The position numbers were made by a program, and so were the translations under genes. Positions 25,213-32,518 of a DNA stretch of 60,968 nt are shown piece by piece (positions within the stretch are counted from its first letter, which is position 1; every line of letters begins with the position of its first letter). The stretch lies in NCBI GenBank assembly GCA_043820105.1, contig JBDREC010000006.1:1-60968 (forward strand), in the 5' to 3' direction. Source of the stretch: JBDREC01 sp043820105 [NCBI: Pseudomonadota bacterium]. Its GTDB lineage: Bacteria > Bdellovibrionota_F > JAHFAK01. The notes below the pieces were generated by a model that saw only the letters and a program-made list of their open reading frames with translations, had not been told where the DNA came from and ran no database searches.

Positions 25213-25386
25213 CAATCTCTAGAAGGAAGCAATGCCTCAGCTACGGGTTCAAGAGAAGCATGGAATTAACTATCACTTGCCCAAAGAGTTGAAGCAGCAC
25301 GAGAGGGAATATTAGAACCAAAAGGAAAGGCAAGTGATCCAGCTGATATCTTAGCAAGAAAAGCAGGAAAAGTGACCAAAAAATAA
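25213..25386 (+). pseudogene. Degraded coding remnant
   Basis: One frame reads QSLEGSNASATGSREAWN, an in-frame TAA, then LSLAQRVEAAREGILEPKG and ADILARKAGKVTKK before the final stop. It lacks a start codon. The protein-like composition on both sides of the stop suggests the 3' end of a dead gene of unknown family. Confidence 0.3.
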
Positions 25387-25454
25387 AACTAAATTTATAT
25401 TTACAATTTGAAAATTGTCTATATATAGTTGGTTCAAATTTTAATCATTAAATT

Positions 25455-25940
25455 GTGTTTTTTTTCGGATATTATATTTTGAACCCATATAAAATAAAAA
25501 AAGCTAATAGCTCAAACATTATTGATCTTTTAAATATTGAAAAACGTTGTTTTTTAAAAAGGCAGAGATCTACCACGTCTTCTATGAAATATAGTCTAAA
25601 AAGCAAACGCCAGTCTGTATGGTTTGCTTACCTAAAAGATAAGAATAATAAAAGCACTATTGCTGGAGCCCTTATATTAAGACATAACAATCTATCTATA
25701 AGAATTTTTTCTATTGCAATTCTACCCGAATTTCAAAACCTTGGGCTTGGAAGTATTTTGCTTAATTTTGCTGAAAATATTGCTATTAAAGAAAAAAAAT
25801 CTTTTATCTATTTAGAGGCTTCAAAAAACAATAAAAAACTAATCCAATGGTATAAAAACAAAGGCTTTAAAACTTTTAAAATATTAAAAGATTATTATGA
25901 AACAAATTATGATGCTTTACAGATGAAAAAAATATTATAA
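25455..25940 (+). CDS. GNAT-family N-acetyltransferase
   Basis: The protein (about 153-161 residues) matches the GNAT fold. It has an N-terminal IKKANSSNIIDLLNIEKRCF, the acetyl-CoA loop LPEFQNLGLGSILLNFAE (near 94-111), then FIYLEASKNNKKLIQWYKNKGF and a C-terminal YDALQMKK. The start may be GTG at 25455 or TTG at 25479; the latter is closer to the usual GNAT N-terminus. Neither has a good ribosome site. The RimK-like gene follows 19 bases on. GNAT plus RimK-like pairs recur in bacteria and are thought to modify peptides or proteins, but the substrate is unknown. Confidence 0.8.
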   Translation: MFFFGYYILNPYKIKKANSSNIIDLLNIEKRCFLKRQRSTTSSMKYSLKSKRQSVWFAYLKDKNNKSTIAGALILRHNNLSIRIFSIAILPEFQNLGLGSILLNFAENIAIKEKKSFIYLEASKNNKKLIQWYKNKGFKTFKILKDYYETNYDALQMKKIL

Positions 25941-25959
25941 AGGAGGTTGAGTTTATTAA

Positions 25960-27420
25960 ATGACAACACAGAATTTCATTATTGTCGATAATCCCACAAA
26001 ATTTGATTTAGATATTACTTCTACAATTATAATTTCCGCAAAAGATTATCTTCTTGATCAAAAATATTCTGAAATCAGGAATGCCAGGATATTCAATCTA
26101 TGTCGCTCTTATAAATATCAAAAAATCGGATACTATGTCTCATTAATAGCCGAAGCCAGAGGGCATAGTGCAATTCCAAGTGTTACAACAATTCAAGATT
26201 TTTCATTCCAATCCATTATAAGAATAGTTACTGATGAACTTGATGAAATAATTCAAAAAAGTTTTAATAAAATTATTGAGAAAGAATATATACTGTATGT
26301 CTATTTTGGTCAAACGGTTAGAAAAGAATTCGAAAAATTAGGGAAACAAATATACCAACTTTTTCAAGCACCATTTATTAAAGTAAATTTCGCATATAAT
26401 AAGAAATGGTATATTCAACAGATTTACCCTATTACCTTCAATGCAATCATAGAAGAACATAAAGATATTATTTCCCAATTCGCTAATAATTACTTTTCTA
26501 AGAAACGATTCCCAAAATTTAAAATTCAACAATATTTATATGATATAGCTATATTGGTTAATCCAGATGAAGAATCACCTCCTTCTTGTCCTAAAGCATT
26601 GAAATACTTTGAAGACGCTGCATATGAATTAGACTGCTATCCTGAGTTTATTAAAAAAGAAGACTTTAACAGATTAAATGAATTTGATGTGTTATTTATT
26701 AGAGAAACTACCTCCGTAAATCATCATACTTATAAATTTTCCAGAAGGGCCTTTGCTGAAGGTCTTGTAGTAATAGACGATCCTTGGTCTATCTTAAGAT
26801 GTTCAAATAAAATATATTTAAAAGAATTATTATCAAAAGGAAAAATATTAACTCCCAAAACATTTATTTTTAACAAAGATAGTTTAAAATTATATGCAAA
26901 TGATATTAACTTCCCTTGTGTACTTAAACAACCTGACAGCAGCTTTTCAAGAGGTGTAACTAAAATAGAAAATTGGGATAATTTAATTTCAGAAACAGAT
27001 AGACTTTTTATAAACACTGATCTTGTTATTTTGCAAGATTTTGTACCTTCTGACTTTGACTGGAGAATAATTATTCTGGATAAAAAACCACTGCTGGCCT
27101 GTAAATATTATATGGCTAAGAATCATTGGCAAATATATAACTGGAAAAAAAGAGGCGCTTATAGTTATGGAAATTCAGAAGCAATACCCTTATATTTAGT
27201 TCCTGATAAAATTTTAAAAACTGCATTAAAAGCTGCTAATTTAATTGGAGATGGCTTCTATGGAGTTGATTTAAAACAAATAAATGGAGAACCCTTAGTT
27301 ATAGAAATAAATGACAATCCAAGCATTGAAGCTGGATATGAAGATAAACTATTAAAAAAAGATTTATATTTGACAATAATAAAATACTTCATTTCAAAAA
27401 TTCAGCAGATAAGAATTTAG
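25960..27420 (+). CDS. RimK-like ATP-grasp ligase with RLAN-type N-terminal domain
   Basis: The 486-residue protein has an N-terminal ~200-residue domain (YSEIRNARIFNLCRSYKYQ; YYVSLIAEARGHSAIPSV) typical of the RimK-like ATP-grasp N-terminal family. An ATP-grasp module occupies about 265-480: VVIDDPWSILRCSNKIYL, FPCVLKQPDSSFSRGVTKI, LVILQDFVPSDFDWRIIIL and, for metal binding, VIEINDNPSIEAGYED. ATP-grasp RimK relatives ligate amino acids to carboxylates. AAAGGAGG lies 13 bases before the ATG. tRNA-Thr starts five bases after the stop. Confidence 0.85.
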   Translation: MTTQNFIIVDNPTKFDLDITSTIIISAKDYLLDQKYSEIRNARIFNLCRSYKYQKIGYYVSLIAEARGHSAIPSVTTIQDFSFQSIIRIVTDELDEIIQKSFNKIIEKEYILYVYFGQTVRKEFEKLGKQIYQLFQAPFIKVNFAYNKKWYIQQIYPITFNAIIEEHKDIISQFANNYFSKKRFPKFKIQQYLYDIAILVNPDEESPPSCPKALKYFEDAAYELDCYPEFIKKEDFNRLNEFDVLFIRETTSVNHHTYKFSRRAFAEGLVVIDDPWSILRCSNKIYLKELLSKGKILTPKTFIFNKDSLKLYANDINFPCVLKQPDSSFSRGVTKIENWDNLISETDRLFINTDLVILQDFVPSDFDWRIIILDKKPLLACKYYMAKNHWQIYNWKKRGAYSYGNSEAIPLYLVPDKILKTALKAANLIGDGFYGVDLKQINGEPLVIEINDNPSIEAGYEDKLLKKDLYLTIIKYFISKIQQIRI

Positions 27421-27425
27421 TAAGT

Positions 27426-27498
27426 GCCAAGATAGCTCAGTTGGTAGAGCAGCTGATTCGTAATCAGCAGGCCGGCGGTTCGATTCCGCTTCTTGGCT
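27426..27498 (+). tRNA. tRNA-Thr (CGT)
   Basis: The acceptor arm GCCAAGA/TCTTGGC, D-arm, anticodon stem GCTGA/TCAGC with loop TTCGTAA (anticodon CGT) and T-loop GGTTCGATTCC are all intact. CCA is not encoded. It begins five bases after the RimK-like stop, so it is probably read from the same transcript. It is followed by T-rich sequence that may end transcription. Confidence 0.95.
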
Positions 27499-27529
27499 TT
27501 TTTTGTTTTTTTATTATAAAAGCGAAATG

Positions 27530-28264
27530 CTAATTATTCCACCCAAAGAATTCATTGATAACTGGATTGTTTTGGGCTTCTGCTTCGAATAAACCACCAC
27601 AGAAAATGCATTTTCCATCTTTCAGATATGCTATCCTGTCTGCTATTCTTTTTATTGATTCAAGTTCATGGGTAACAATCACCATGGTTATGCCAAGATT
27701 TGCTTTTAAGTTAAGAATAAGTTCATCTAAACTTCTAAGAGTAATTGGATCAAGCCCAGCTGCTGGCTCATCAAAAAAAAGAATCTCAGGTTCAAGAGCA
27801 ATTGAACGTGCCAAAGCTGCCCTCTTTTTCATACCACCTGAAAGTTCAGAGGGTAGTAAATTATAAGCATGTGACATATTAACAAGGGATAACTTCTGTT
27901 TAACAAGCTCTTTAATTATATTTAATGGCAGATCAGTGTGTTGCTCAAGTGGTATTGAAACATTTTGCCATATAGACTGTGAATTAATTAAAGCTCCCTG
28001 TTGAAAAAGCATGCCTACTCTTTTAAGTACTTCATCAAATGCATCAGCTTCCAATCCAATTATACTTTTCCCAAATATCTTTATATCCCCGGCTGCTGGT
28101 TTAATAAGGCCAATTAGATTTTTTAAGAGTGTTGTTTTGCCACAACCAGAGCCCCCAAGAATCACAAAAATCTCTCCTTCTTGTATAGCTAAGGAAACAT
28201 TGTCCAAAATAACTTTATCATTATATTTTGATACGAGATTATTTACTTCAATTATATTTTTCAT
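27530..28264 (-). CDS. mlaF: Mla-type ABC transporter ATPase (MlaF)
   Basis: The 244-residue ATPase has Walker A ILGGSGCGKTTLLKNLIG (near 35-52), signature LSGGMKKRAALARSIALEP, Walker B EILFFDEPAAGLDP and VTHELESIKRIAD, with the MKKR after the signature typical of MlaF. It energises retrograde or anterograde phospholipid transport between the inner and outer membranes. It is the last gene of an operon reading MCE protein, lipoprotein, permease, ATPase on the minus strand, with a five-base gap after the permease. Confidence 0.92.
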   Translation of the reverse strand: MKNIIEVNNLVSKYNDKVILDNVSLAIQEGEIFVILGGSGCGKTTLLKNLIGLIKPAAGDIKIFGKSIIGLEADAFDEVLKRVGMLFQQGALINSQSIWQNVSIPLEQHTDLPLNIIKELVKQKLSLVNMSHAYNLLPSELSGGMKKRAALARSIALEPEILFFDEPAAGLDPITLRSLDELILNLKANLGITMVIVTHELESIKRIADRIAYLKDGKCIFCGGLFEAEAQNNPVINEFFGWNN

Positions 28265-28269
28265 ATTTA

Positions 28270-29334
28270 TTAAAACTTAAAATAAAAAACTATACTTAAT
28301 AATGCATCAGCTGTAATAACAGCGAAAATTGACAGAACTACTGAAGACGTAGTTACTTTTCCAACCCCATCAGCGCCACCTTTTGCACTGAAACCGCAAA
28401 AAACACCTATTAAAGTGATAAGCCAGCTAAAAATAAGGCTTTTAACAATACAAATCCTCCACATCCTAACACTCATGACAGAAAGCGCTCTTTCAAAAAA
28501 GATCTGTTGGTTAAGATCCAGGTAAAAAACAGCAATTAAAAAACCGCCAAAAATACCAATGAGGTTTGCTAAAATGGTTAATAAGGGAAGACTCAGAGTC
28601 ATGGCAATCAATTTAGGTGCAACAACATATTTCAAAGGATTAAGAGCCATTACTTTTAAGGCATCCAGCTCCTCTGTTATTTTCATGGTAGCGATTTCAG
28701 CAGCGATTGCTGAACCGCTTCTGCCGGCTACAATTATTGCAGTAATTATTGGGCCCATCTCACTGATCATAGAAACGACTATCAGGTCAACCAGGTAAAT
28801 ATTGGCTCCAAACTGCTTCAGCTGAGCAGCGGATTGCAAAGATAAAATAAACCCAATTAACAAAGATATTAAAGCAACAATACCAATTGCATTATTGCCC
28901 ATTAACAAGATCTGCTCATAAACAGAACCTGGTCTTCTGCCTTTTTTCGTAAACAAAGCCCGTAAAGCATAATAAAAGGAATCTGCTGCTAAAACTACAA
29001 AGGAACTTAGTGAAGCAAATGAATAATTAACTTTCAACACAAAATTTTCAAAGGAGGAATATTTCTGCTTTTCCTTTTCATCATATGAAACACTTTTTTC
29101 AAAGTCTATAAACCTACTTTTTATTTTTTCCGGATAAATGATATTAAGATTATATTTTTCCTGCGCATTTTTTAAAAAGGAGATTGTAATAGAATTGATT
29201 TTTTCAAGTCCGCTCAAGTCTAGGCTTGCATCATTCAGCTTTGATAGTTTTTTTATATCATTTAATAAGGCTTTTGTTTTTATAGCTTGAATATTATCTG
29301 TAAAAATTATTTTGTTTTCAACAAGTGAATACAT
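28270..29334 (-). CDS. mlaE: Mla-type permease with N-terminal STAS-like domain (MlaE)
   Basis: The 354-residue protein fuses a ~90-residue STAS-like domain (KLNDASLDLSGLEKINSITI) to the MlaE permease domain. The permease core has about five helices and the conserved GPIITAIIVAGRSGSAIAAE near 195-214 and ITEELDALKVMALNP. In E. coli the STAS protein MlaB is separate; fusions occur in other bacteria. It forms the inner-membrane channel through which phospholipids move, with MlaF and the MCE protein. Confidence 0.9.
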   Translation of the reverse strand: MYSLVENKIIFTDNIQAIKTKALLNDIKKLSKLNDASLDLSGLEKINSITISFLKNAQEKYNLNIIYPEKIKSRFIDFEKSVSYDEKEKQKYSSFENFVLKVNYSFASLSSFVVLAADSFYYALRALFTKKGRRPGSVYEQILLMGNNAIGIVALISLLIGFILSLQSAAQLKQFGANIYLVDLIVVSMISEMGPIITAIIVAGRSGSAIAAEIATMKITEELDALKVMALNPLKYVVAPKLIAMTLSLPLLTILANLIGIFGGFLIAVFYLDLNQQIFFERALSVMSVRMWRICIVKSLIFSWLITLIGVFCGFSAKGGADGVGKVTTSSVVLSIFAVITADALLSIVFYFKF

Positions 29335-29342
29335 AAAATATT

Positions 29343-29945
29343 TTAAATCTTTTTCATGAAATTATTAATAAACAAATCAAACTCGGCTTTGAGATCAGAA
29401 GCCATGTATTCAACAAAATGATCCATATTAAATTCATTAAAGGCTTTTGTTATTTTGATATTATCTCTAATAAAAAGTTCTTTCTTTTTGTTATAAACTG
29501 AAAGCTCAATATCTATATATGGATAATGTTTTTCGTTAACCTTGCGTATCTCCATATTATTTATTTTACCTCTGATAAAATAATTCGGTTTTTCACTTCT
29601 TAAGTCACTGACATAGGCATAGATCCCCTTTTTGGAATTTAAATGTTTGATAAAAAGATCTGTAATCATTACATCAAGCTTTATTGCCCATTTATTATCA
29701 TCATCAAACTGGATTTCATCGGGAAATTTGAAAACTATAAGATTATTAGTATCAAATATTTTTCTTATCTCAAATTCTCTAACCTCAATGTTATATTGTT
29801 TATCAGAAGCCACACTTCTCTGGCTAATAATTTCCAGATCATCCGTGTCATAAGAAATAACATAGTGTTTATCCCTTAATTTTATTGCACATCCAACAAT
29901 CAGTATAGCAGTTAATATTAGTAAAAAAACATAATATCTTTTCAT
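29343..29945 (-). CDS. ABC-type transport auxiliary lipoprotein (PqiC/DUF330-like)
   Basis: The 200-residue protein has a lipoprotein signal peptide (YYVFLLILTAILIVGC; Cys at residue 19) and a mature region with VREFEIRKIFDTNNLIVFKF and NYFIRGKINNMEI. This is the two-part beta pattern of the PqiC-like lipoproteins that partner MCE systems at the outer membrane. Its ATG overlaps the MCE-gene stop (ATGA). It likely anchors or receives lipids at the outer membrane; the family match is moderate. Confidence 0.7.
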   Translation of the reverse strand: MKRYYVFLLILTAILIVGCAIKLRDKHYVISYDTDDLEIISQRSVASDKQYNIEVREFEIRKIFDTNNLIVFKFPDEIQFDDDNKWAIKLDVMITDLFIKHLNSKKGIYAYVSDLRSEKPNYFIRGKINNMEIRKVNEKHYPYIDIELSVYNKKKELFIRDNIKITKAFNEFNMDHFVEYMASDLKAEFDLFINNFMKKI

Positions 29946-30970
29946 TTTTTGCCTTTCAAAATAATATCTGGATTTTCTTTAATAAGTTGAGAGAAATCAT
30001 TTAAATTTTCAAGAGTATCCTTAAATATCTTTATGGACTCAATTACATCCTGATTAATTCTGACAAAGGTTTCATCAAAATGGGTAACTGCAGATTTCGT
30101 TTCATTAATCAGCGAATTAGAATTATCAGTAAGAACCTTAAAATCAATTGTATTAAATTTTGCAATTATTTGTTCAAAGTTGGCGATGGCATCTTTAATT
30201 TTTTTATCAGAAACAAGCTCATTTGAATTAACAATTAACTTATCAAGACTTTCAGCAGATTTCTTTAAGGATAAGACAAGGTCTTCCATTTTATCAACAC
30301 TTTGAGTAATTTTTCTTTTATTGCCCTCAATCAGTGCATTAACTGAATCTGAAGACTTTTTAATACTCTCTACGCTTTCTGAAACATTGTTAAGAAGAAG
30401 TGAAAATTTTTCTTTATTGCTATCAGAAGTAATATCAGCCACATTTTTCAAAATCCTTTCAACGCTGGATCTATTTTCTTCTTTGGTCAGGTTAATTATG
30501 TTGTTGACCATAATCTCCAGCTTTTCACTGATAATCTCTGCTTTGCCTGTTATACTTTCAAAAGCATCCTCTGTTGCGAAAATAGTGGAGCCGGGTTTCA
30601 AGGTCTTGCCATCTGAAGCACCTCCAGTAAGTTCCACAACTTTCAGCCCAGTTATACCAAGCATTTTCAAGTTTGCCACAACATTTTCTTTAACTGGAAA
30701 ATCGCTTGAAATAGTGACTGTCAATACAATTTGAGACATATCTTTTGAATCAAGCCCTATCTTGATAATTTTCCCAACTTTAATACCATAATACCTAACT
30801 TCCTGTCCCACGCTAAGCCCAGTGACAGATTGCTTATCAAGTTTAATATAATAGATATCCTCTTTGGTCATTAATTTATTGCCTATCAAAAGAAACAAAA
30901 CATATAAAAGTAAAAATAAAATAATGCTGATAAATATTACAACCCTGATTTTTTGTACTCTTGTTATCAT
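29942..30970 (-). CDS. mlaD: MCE-domain protein (MlaD-like)
   Basis: The 342-residue protein has one N-terminal membrane helix (VVIFISIILFLLLYVLFLLIG). An MCE domain at about 38-115 reads KLDKQSVTGLSVGQEVRYYGIKVGKI, then VVANLKMLGITGLKVVEL. A long coiled-coil tail (about 150-340, many Ser/Lys/Asp) forms a periplasmic needle or ring stalk in such proteins. It binds lipids between the membranes and is first in the mla-like operon. The tail is longer than in E. coli MlaD and more like YrbD/Mce variants of other phyla. Confidence 0.9.
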   Translation of the reverse strand: MITRVQKIRVVIFISIILFLLLYVLFLLIGNKLMTKEDIYYIKLDKQSVTGLSVGQEVRYYGIKVGKIIKIGLDSKDMSQIVLTVTISSDFPVKENVVANLKMLGITGLKVVELTGGASDGKTLKPGSTIFATEDAFESITGKAEIISEKLEIMVNNIINLTKEENRSSVERILKNVADITSDSNKEKFSLLLNNVSESVESIKKSSDSVNALIEGNKRKITQSVDKMEDLVLSLKKSAESLDKLIVNSNELVSDKKIKDAIANFEQIIAKFNTIDFKVLTDNSNSLINETKSAVTHFDETFVRINQDVIESIKIFKDTLENLNDFSQLIKENPDIILKGKK

Positions 30971-31085
30971 ACTTCCTTAACTATTATTAATTACAATGAA
31001 TTTTCTTTATAACTATTTAATATTGCTGTCGAGCATAAAATAATAATAAACATCCCAAAATAGGCCAGCTAACCCTTCTCTTATC

Positions 31086-31133
31086 CCCTTGTTCCCTTGA
31101 GCTCTTGTTCCCTTGCGCTCTTGCGCTCTTCCC
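31086..31133. repeat. Octamer array CTCTTGCG-like (6 copies)
   Basis: CCCTTGTT, CCCTTGAG, CTCTTGTT, CCCTTGCG, CTCTTGCG, CTCTTCCC in tandem, just beyond the gatD stop. It belongs to the same CTTGTTCC octamer family (shifted register) as those at 9739, 11538 and (reversed) 25015. Confidence 0.9.
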
Positions 31134-31135
31134 CC

Positions 31136-32518
31136 CTACTTATGCACATTTCTGATAAATTCCTCAATCTCTGGAATGCCCCCCTGGTAAACCAGATATC
31201 CGTTATAGGTTTCCCTTTCAGTTATTTCAGAAGATATTGGAGTAAGCATAAGCTCTTTTACTTTTGCCAGATCGCTGGTTTGGCCAAGAGCCCAGCCCAA
31301 TTTCACATATGCAACTTCAGGAAGCATGTTTTCAGATGGAATAACACCCATGCTGACCAGATCTCTTCCTGTTTCATAAACAAACATGTGCACATAGCCC
31401 CAAAGAGTCTGCACAGTCATGTAAATTGCAATTCCTGCTTCAGAGGCTTTTTTAATTGCTGGATATAATGGTTTATTAACGTGACCAAGGCCAGTTCCAG
31501 CTATGACAATTCCCTTATAACCATTATCAATAAGAGAATAAATCATATCAGGTTTCATGTCTGGATAATAATATATTAAAGCCACACGATCATCATAATT
31601 TGGGAGGATCTTTACTTTTCTATCTTTTCTTCTCTTATTATAATTATCAGTAAATAAGGTAATTTCTTTTCTATTGATAGATGCAATTGGAATATCGCCT
31701 AAGGTTCTAAAAGTTGATCTATAAGAAGAATGCATCTTCCTAACTCTGGTCCCTTTATGTAAAAGGCCATATTCATCTGAAGTTGGACCAAACATACAAA
31801 CCATTAATTCAGCTATATCAGATTCAGCTGCTGCTTTAGTAGCATGCATCAAGTTAAGTGCAGCATCAGATGATGGTCTGTCTGAAGAACGTTGAGAACC
31901 AACCATAACAATAGGAACCGGAGAATCCTGAATCATAAATGATAAGGCTCCTGCAGTGTGGTGCATGGTATCTGTTCCATGACCAATTACAATACCATCC
32001 ACACCATTTTCAATTTCTTTGCCAATGGCGATTGCAAGTTTCTTGTATTGTTCCCAGCCCATGTTTTCTGAAAAAACAGCAAATATTTTTTCTGTTTCCA
32101 AATTACAAATATCAGCTAGCTCTGGCACAGCTCCATATAACTCACCAGGAGAAAAAGCTGGAATTACAGCACCAGTTCTATAGTCTAGGCGTGAGGCAAT
32201 TGTACCACCGGTTCCAAAAAGCTTTATATTGGGCATTCCTTCTGTATAAGGAAATTCTTTTTCCGGAATTTTATAGTTGGCTTCTTTATAACCAATTTCT
32301 TTCATATCAATTATAGTATCAGTTGCTATTCCCACATTATAACCAGTAATAAGCTTTAAAACAATGTGCAGGTCATCATCATTTTCTGACCTTGGTAAAA
32401 TTATTCCATTAAAATCGCCACGAGTTGTTTTTACTTCAGTGTCTGACCAAACACGTACTTTAAATTTTTTAAGGGTTTCTAAAGCATTTCCTTTATATCC
32501 TTTAAATAGATCTAACAT
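31136..32518 (-). CDS. gatD: Glu-tRNA(Gln) amidotransferase subunit D (archaeal type)
   Basis: The 460-residue protein (ATG at 32518, overlapping the gatE stop by seven bases in ATGTTAG; a longer upstream frame is inside gatE) has a ~95-residue N-terminal beta domain. The L-asparaginase-like domain has LFGTGGTIAS (near 100-109), VIGHGTDTMHHTAGALSFM and MVGSQRSSDRPSSDAALNL, with GTGLGHV near the C-terminal part. These are GatD signatures. GatD liberates ammonia from Gln or Asn for GatE. GatDE is regarded as the archaeal Glu-tRNA(Gln) system; bacteria normally use GatCAB. Its presence in this bacterial context suggests transfer from Archaea. Confidence 0.92.
   Translation of the reverse strand: MLDLFKGYKGNALETLKKFKVRVWSDTEVKTTRGDFNGIILPRSENDDDLHIVLKLITGYNVGIATDTIIDMKEIGYKEANYKIPEKEFPYTEGMPNIKLFGTGGTIASRLDYRTGAVIPAFSPGELYGAVPELADICNLETEKIFAVFSENMGWEQYKKLAIAIGKEIENGVDGIVIGHGTDTMHHTAGALSFMIQDSPVPIVMVGSQRSSDRPSSDAALNLMHATKAAAESDIAELMVCMFGPTSDEYGLLHKGTRVRKMHSSYRSTFRTLGDIPIASINRKEITLFTDNYNKRRKDRKVKILPNYDDRVALIYYYPDMKPDMIYSLIDNGYKGIVIAGTGLGHVNKPLYPAIKKASEAGIAIYMTVQTLWGYVHMFVYETGRDLVSMGVIPSENMLPEVAYVKLGWALGQTSDLAKVKELMLTPISSEITERETYNGYLVYQGGIPEIEEFIRNVHK

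Larger units (their letters stand above)
24786..25454. other. Long intergenic region
   Basis: No intact gene is evident. The spacer holds an octamer array (25015-25054), a hairpin element (25144-25162) like that beside tRNA-Ser, and a degraded reading frame (25213-25386). The open frame at 24912-25139 has low-complexity content, overlaps the octamer array, and I do not regard it as a gene. Confidence 0.5.

Noticed and set aside
25455-27420. GNAT/RimK-like pair as the maturases of the CxxG peptides
   Set aside because: They are about 16 kb from the nearest peptide gene, on the other strand, with unrelated housekeeping genes between; the pair also occurs widely without such peptides as far as I know.
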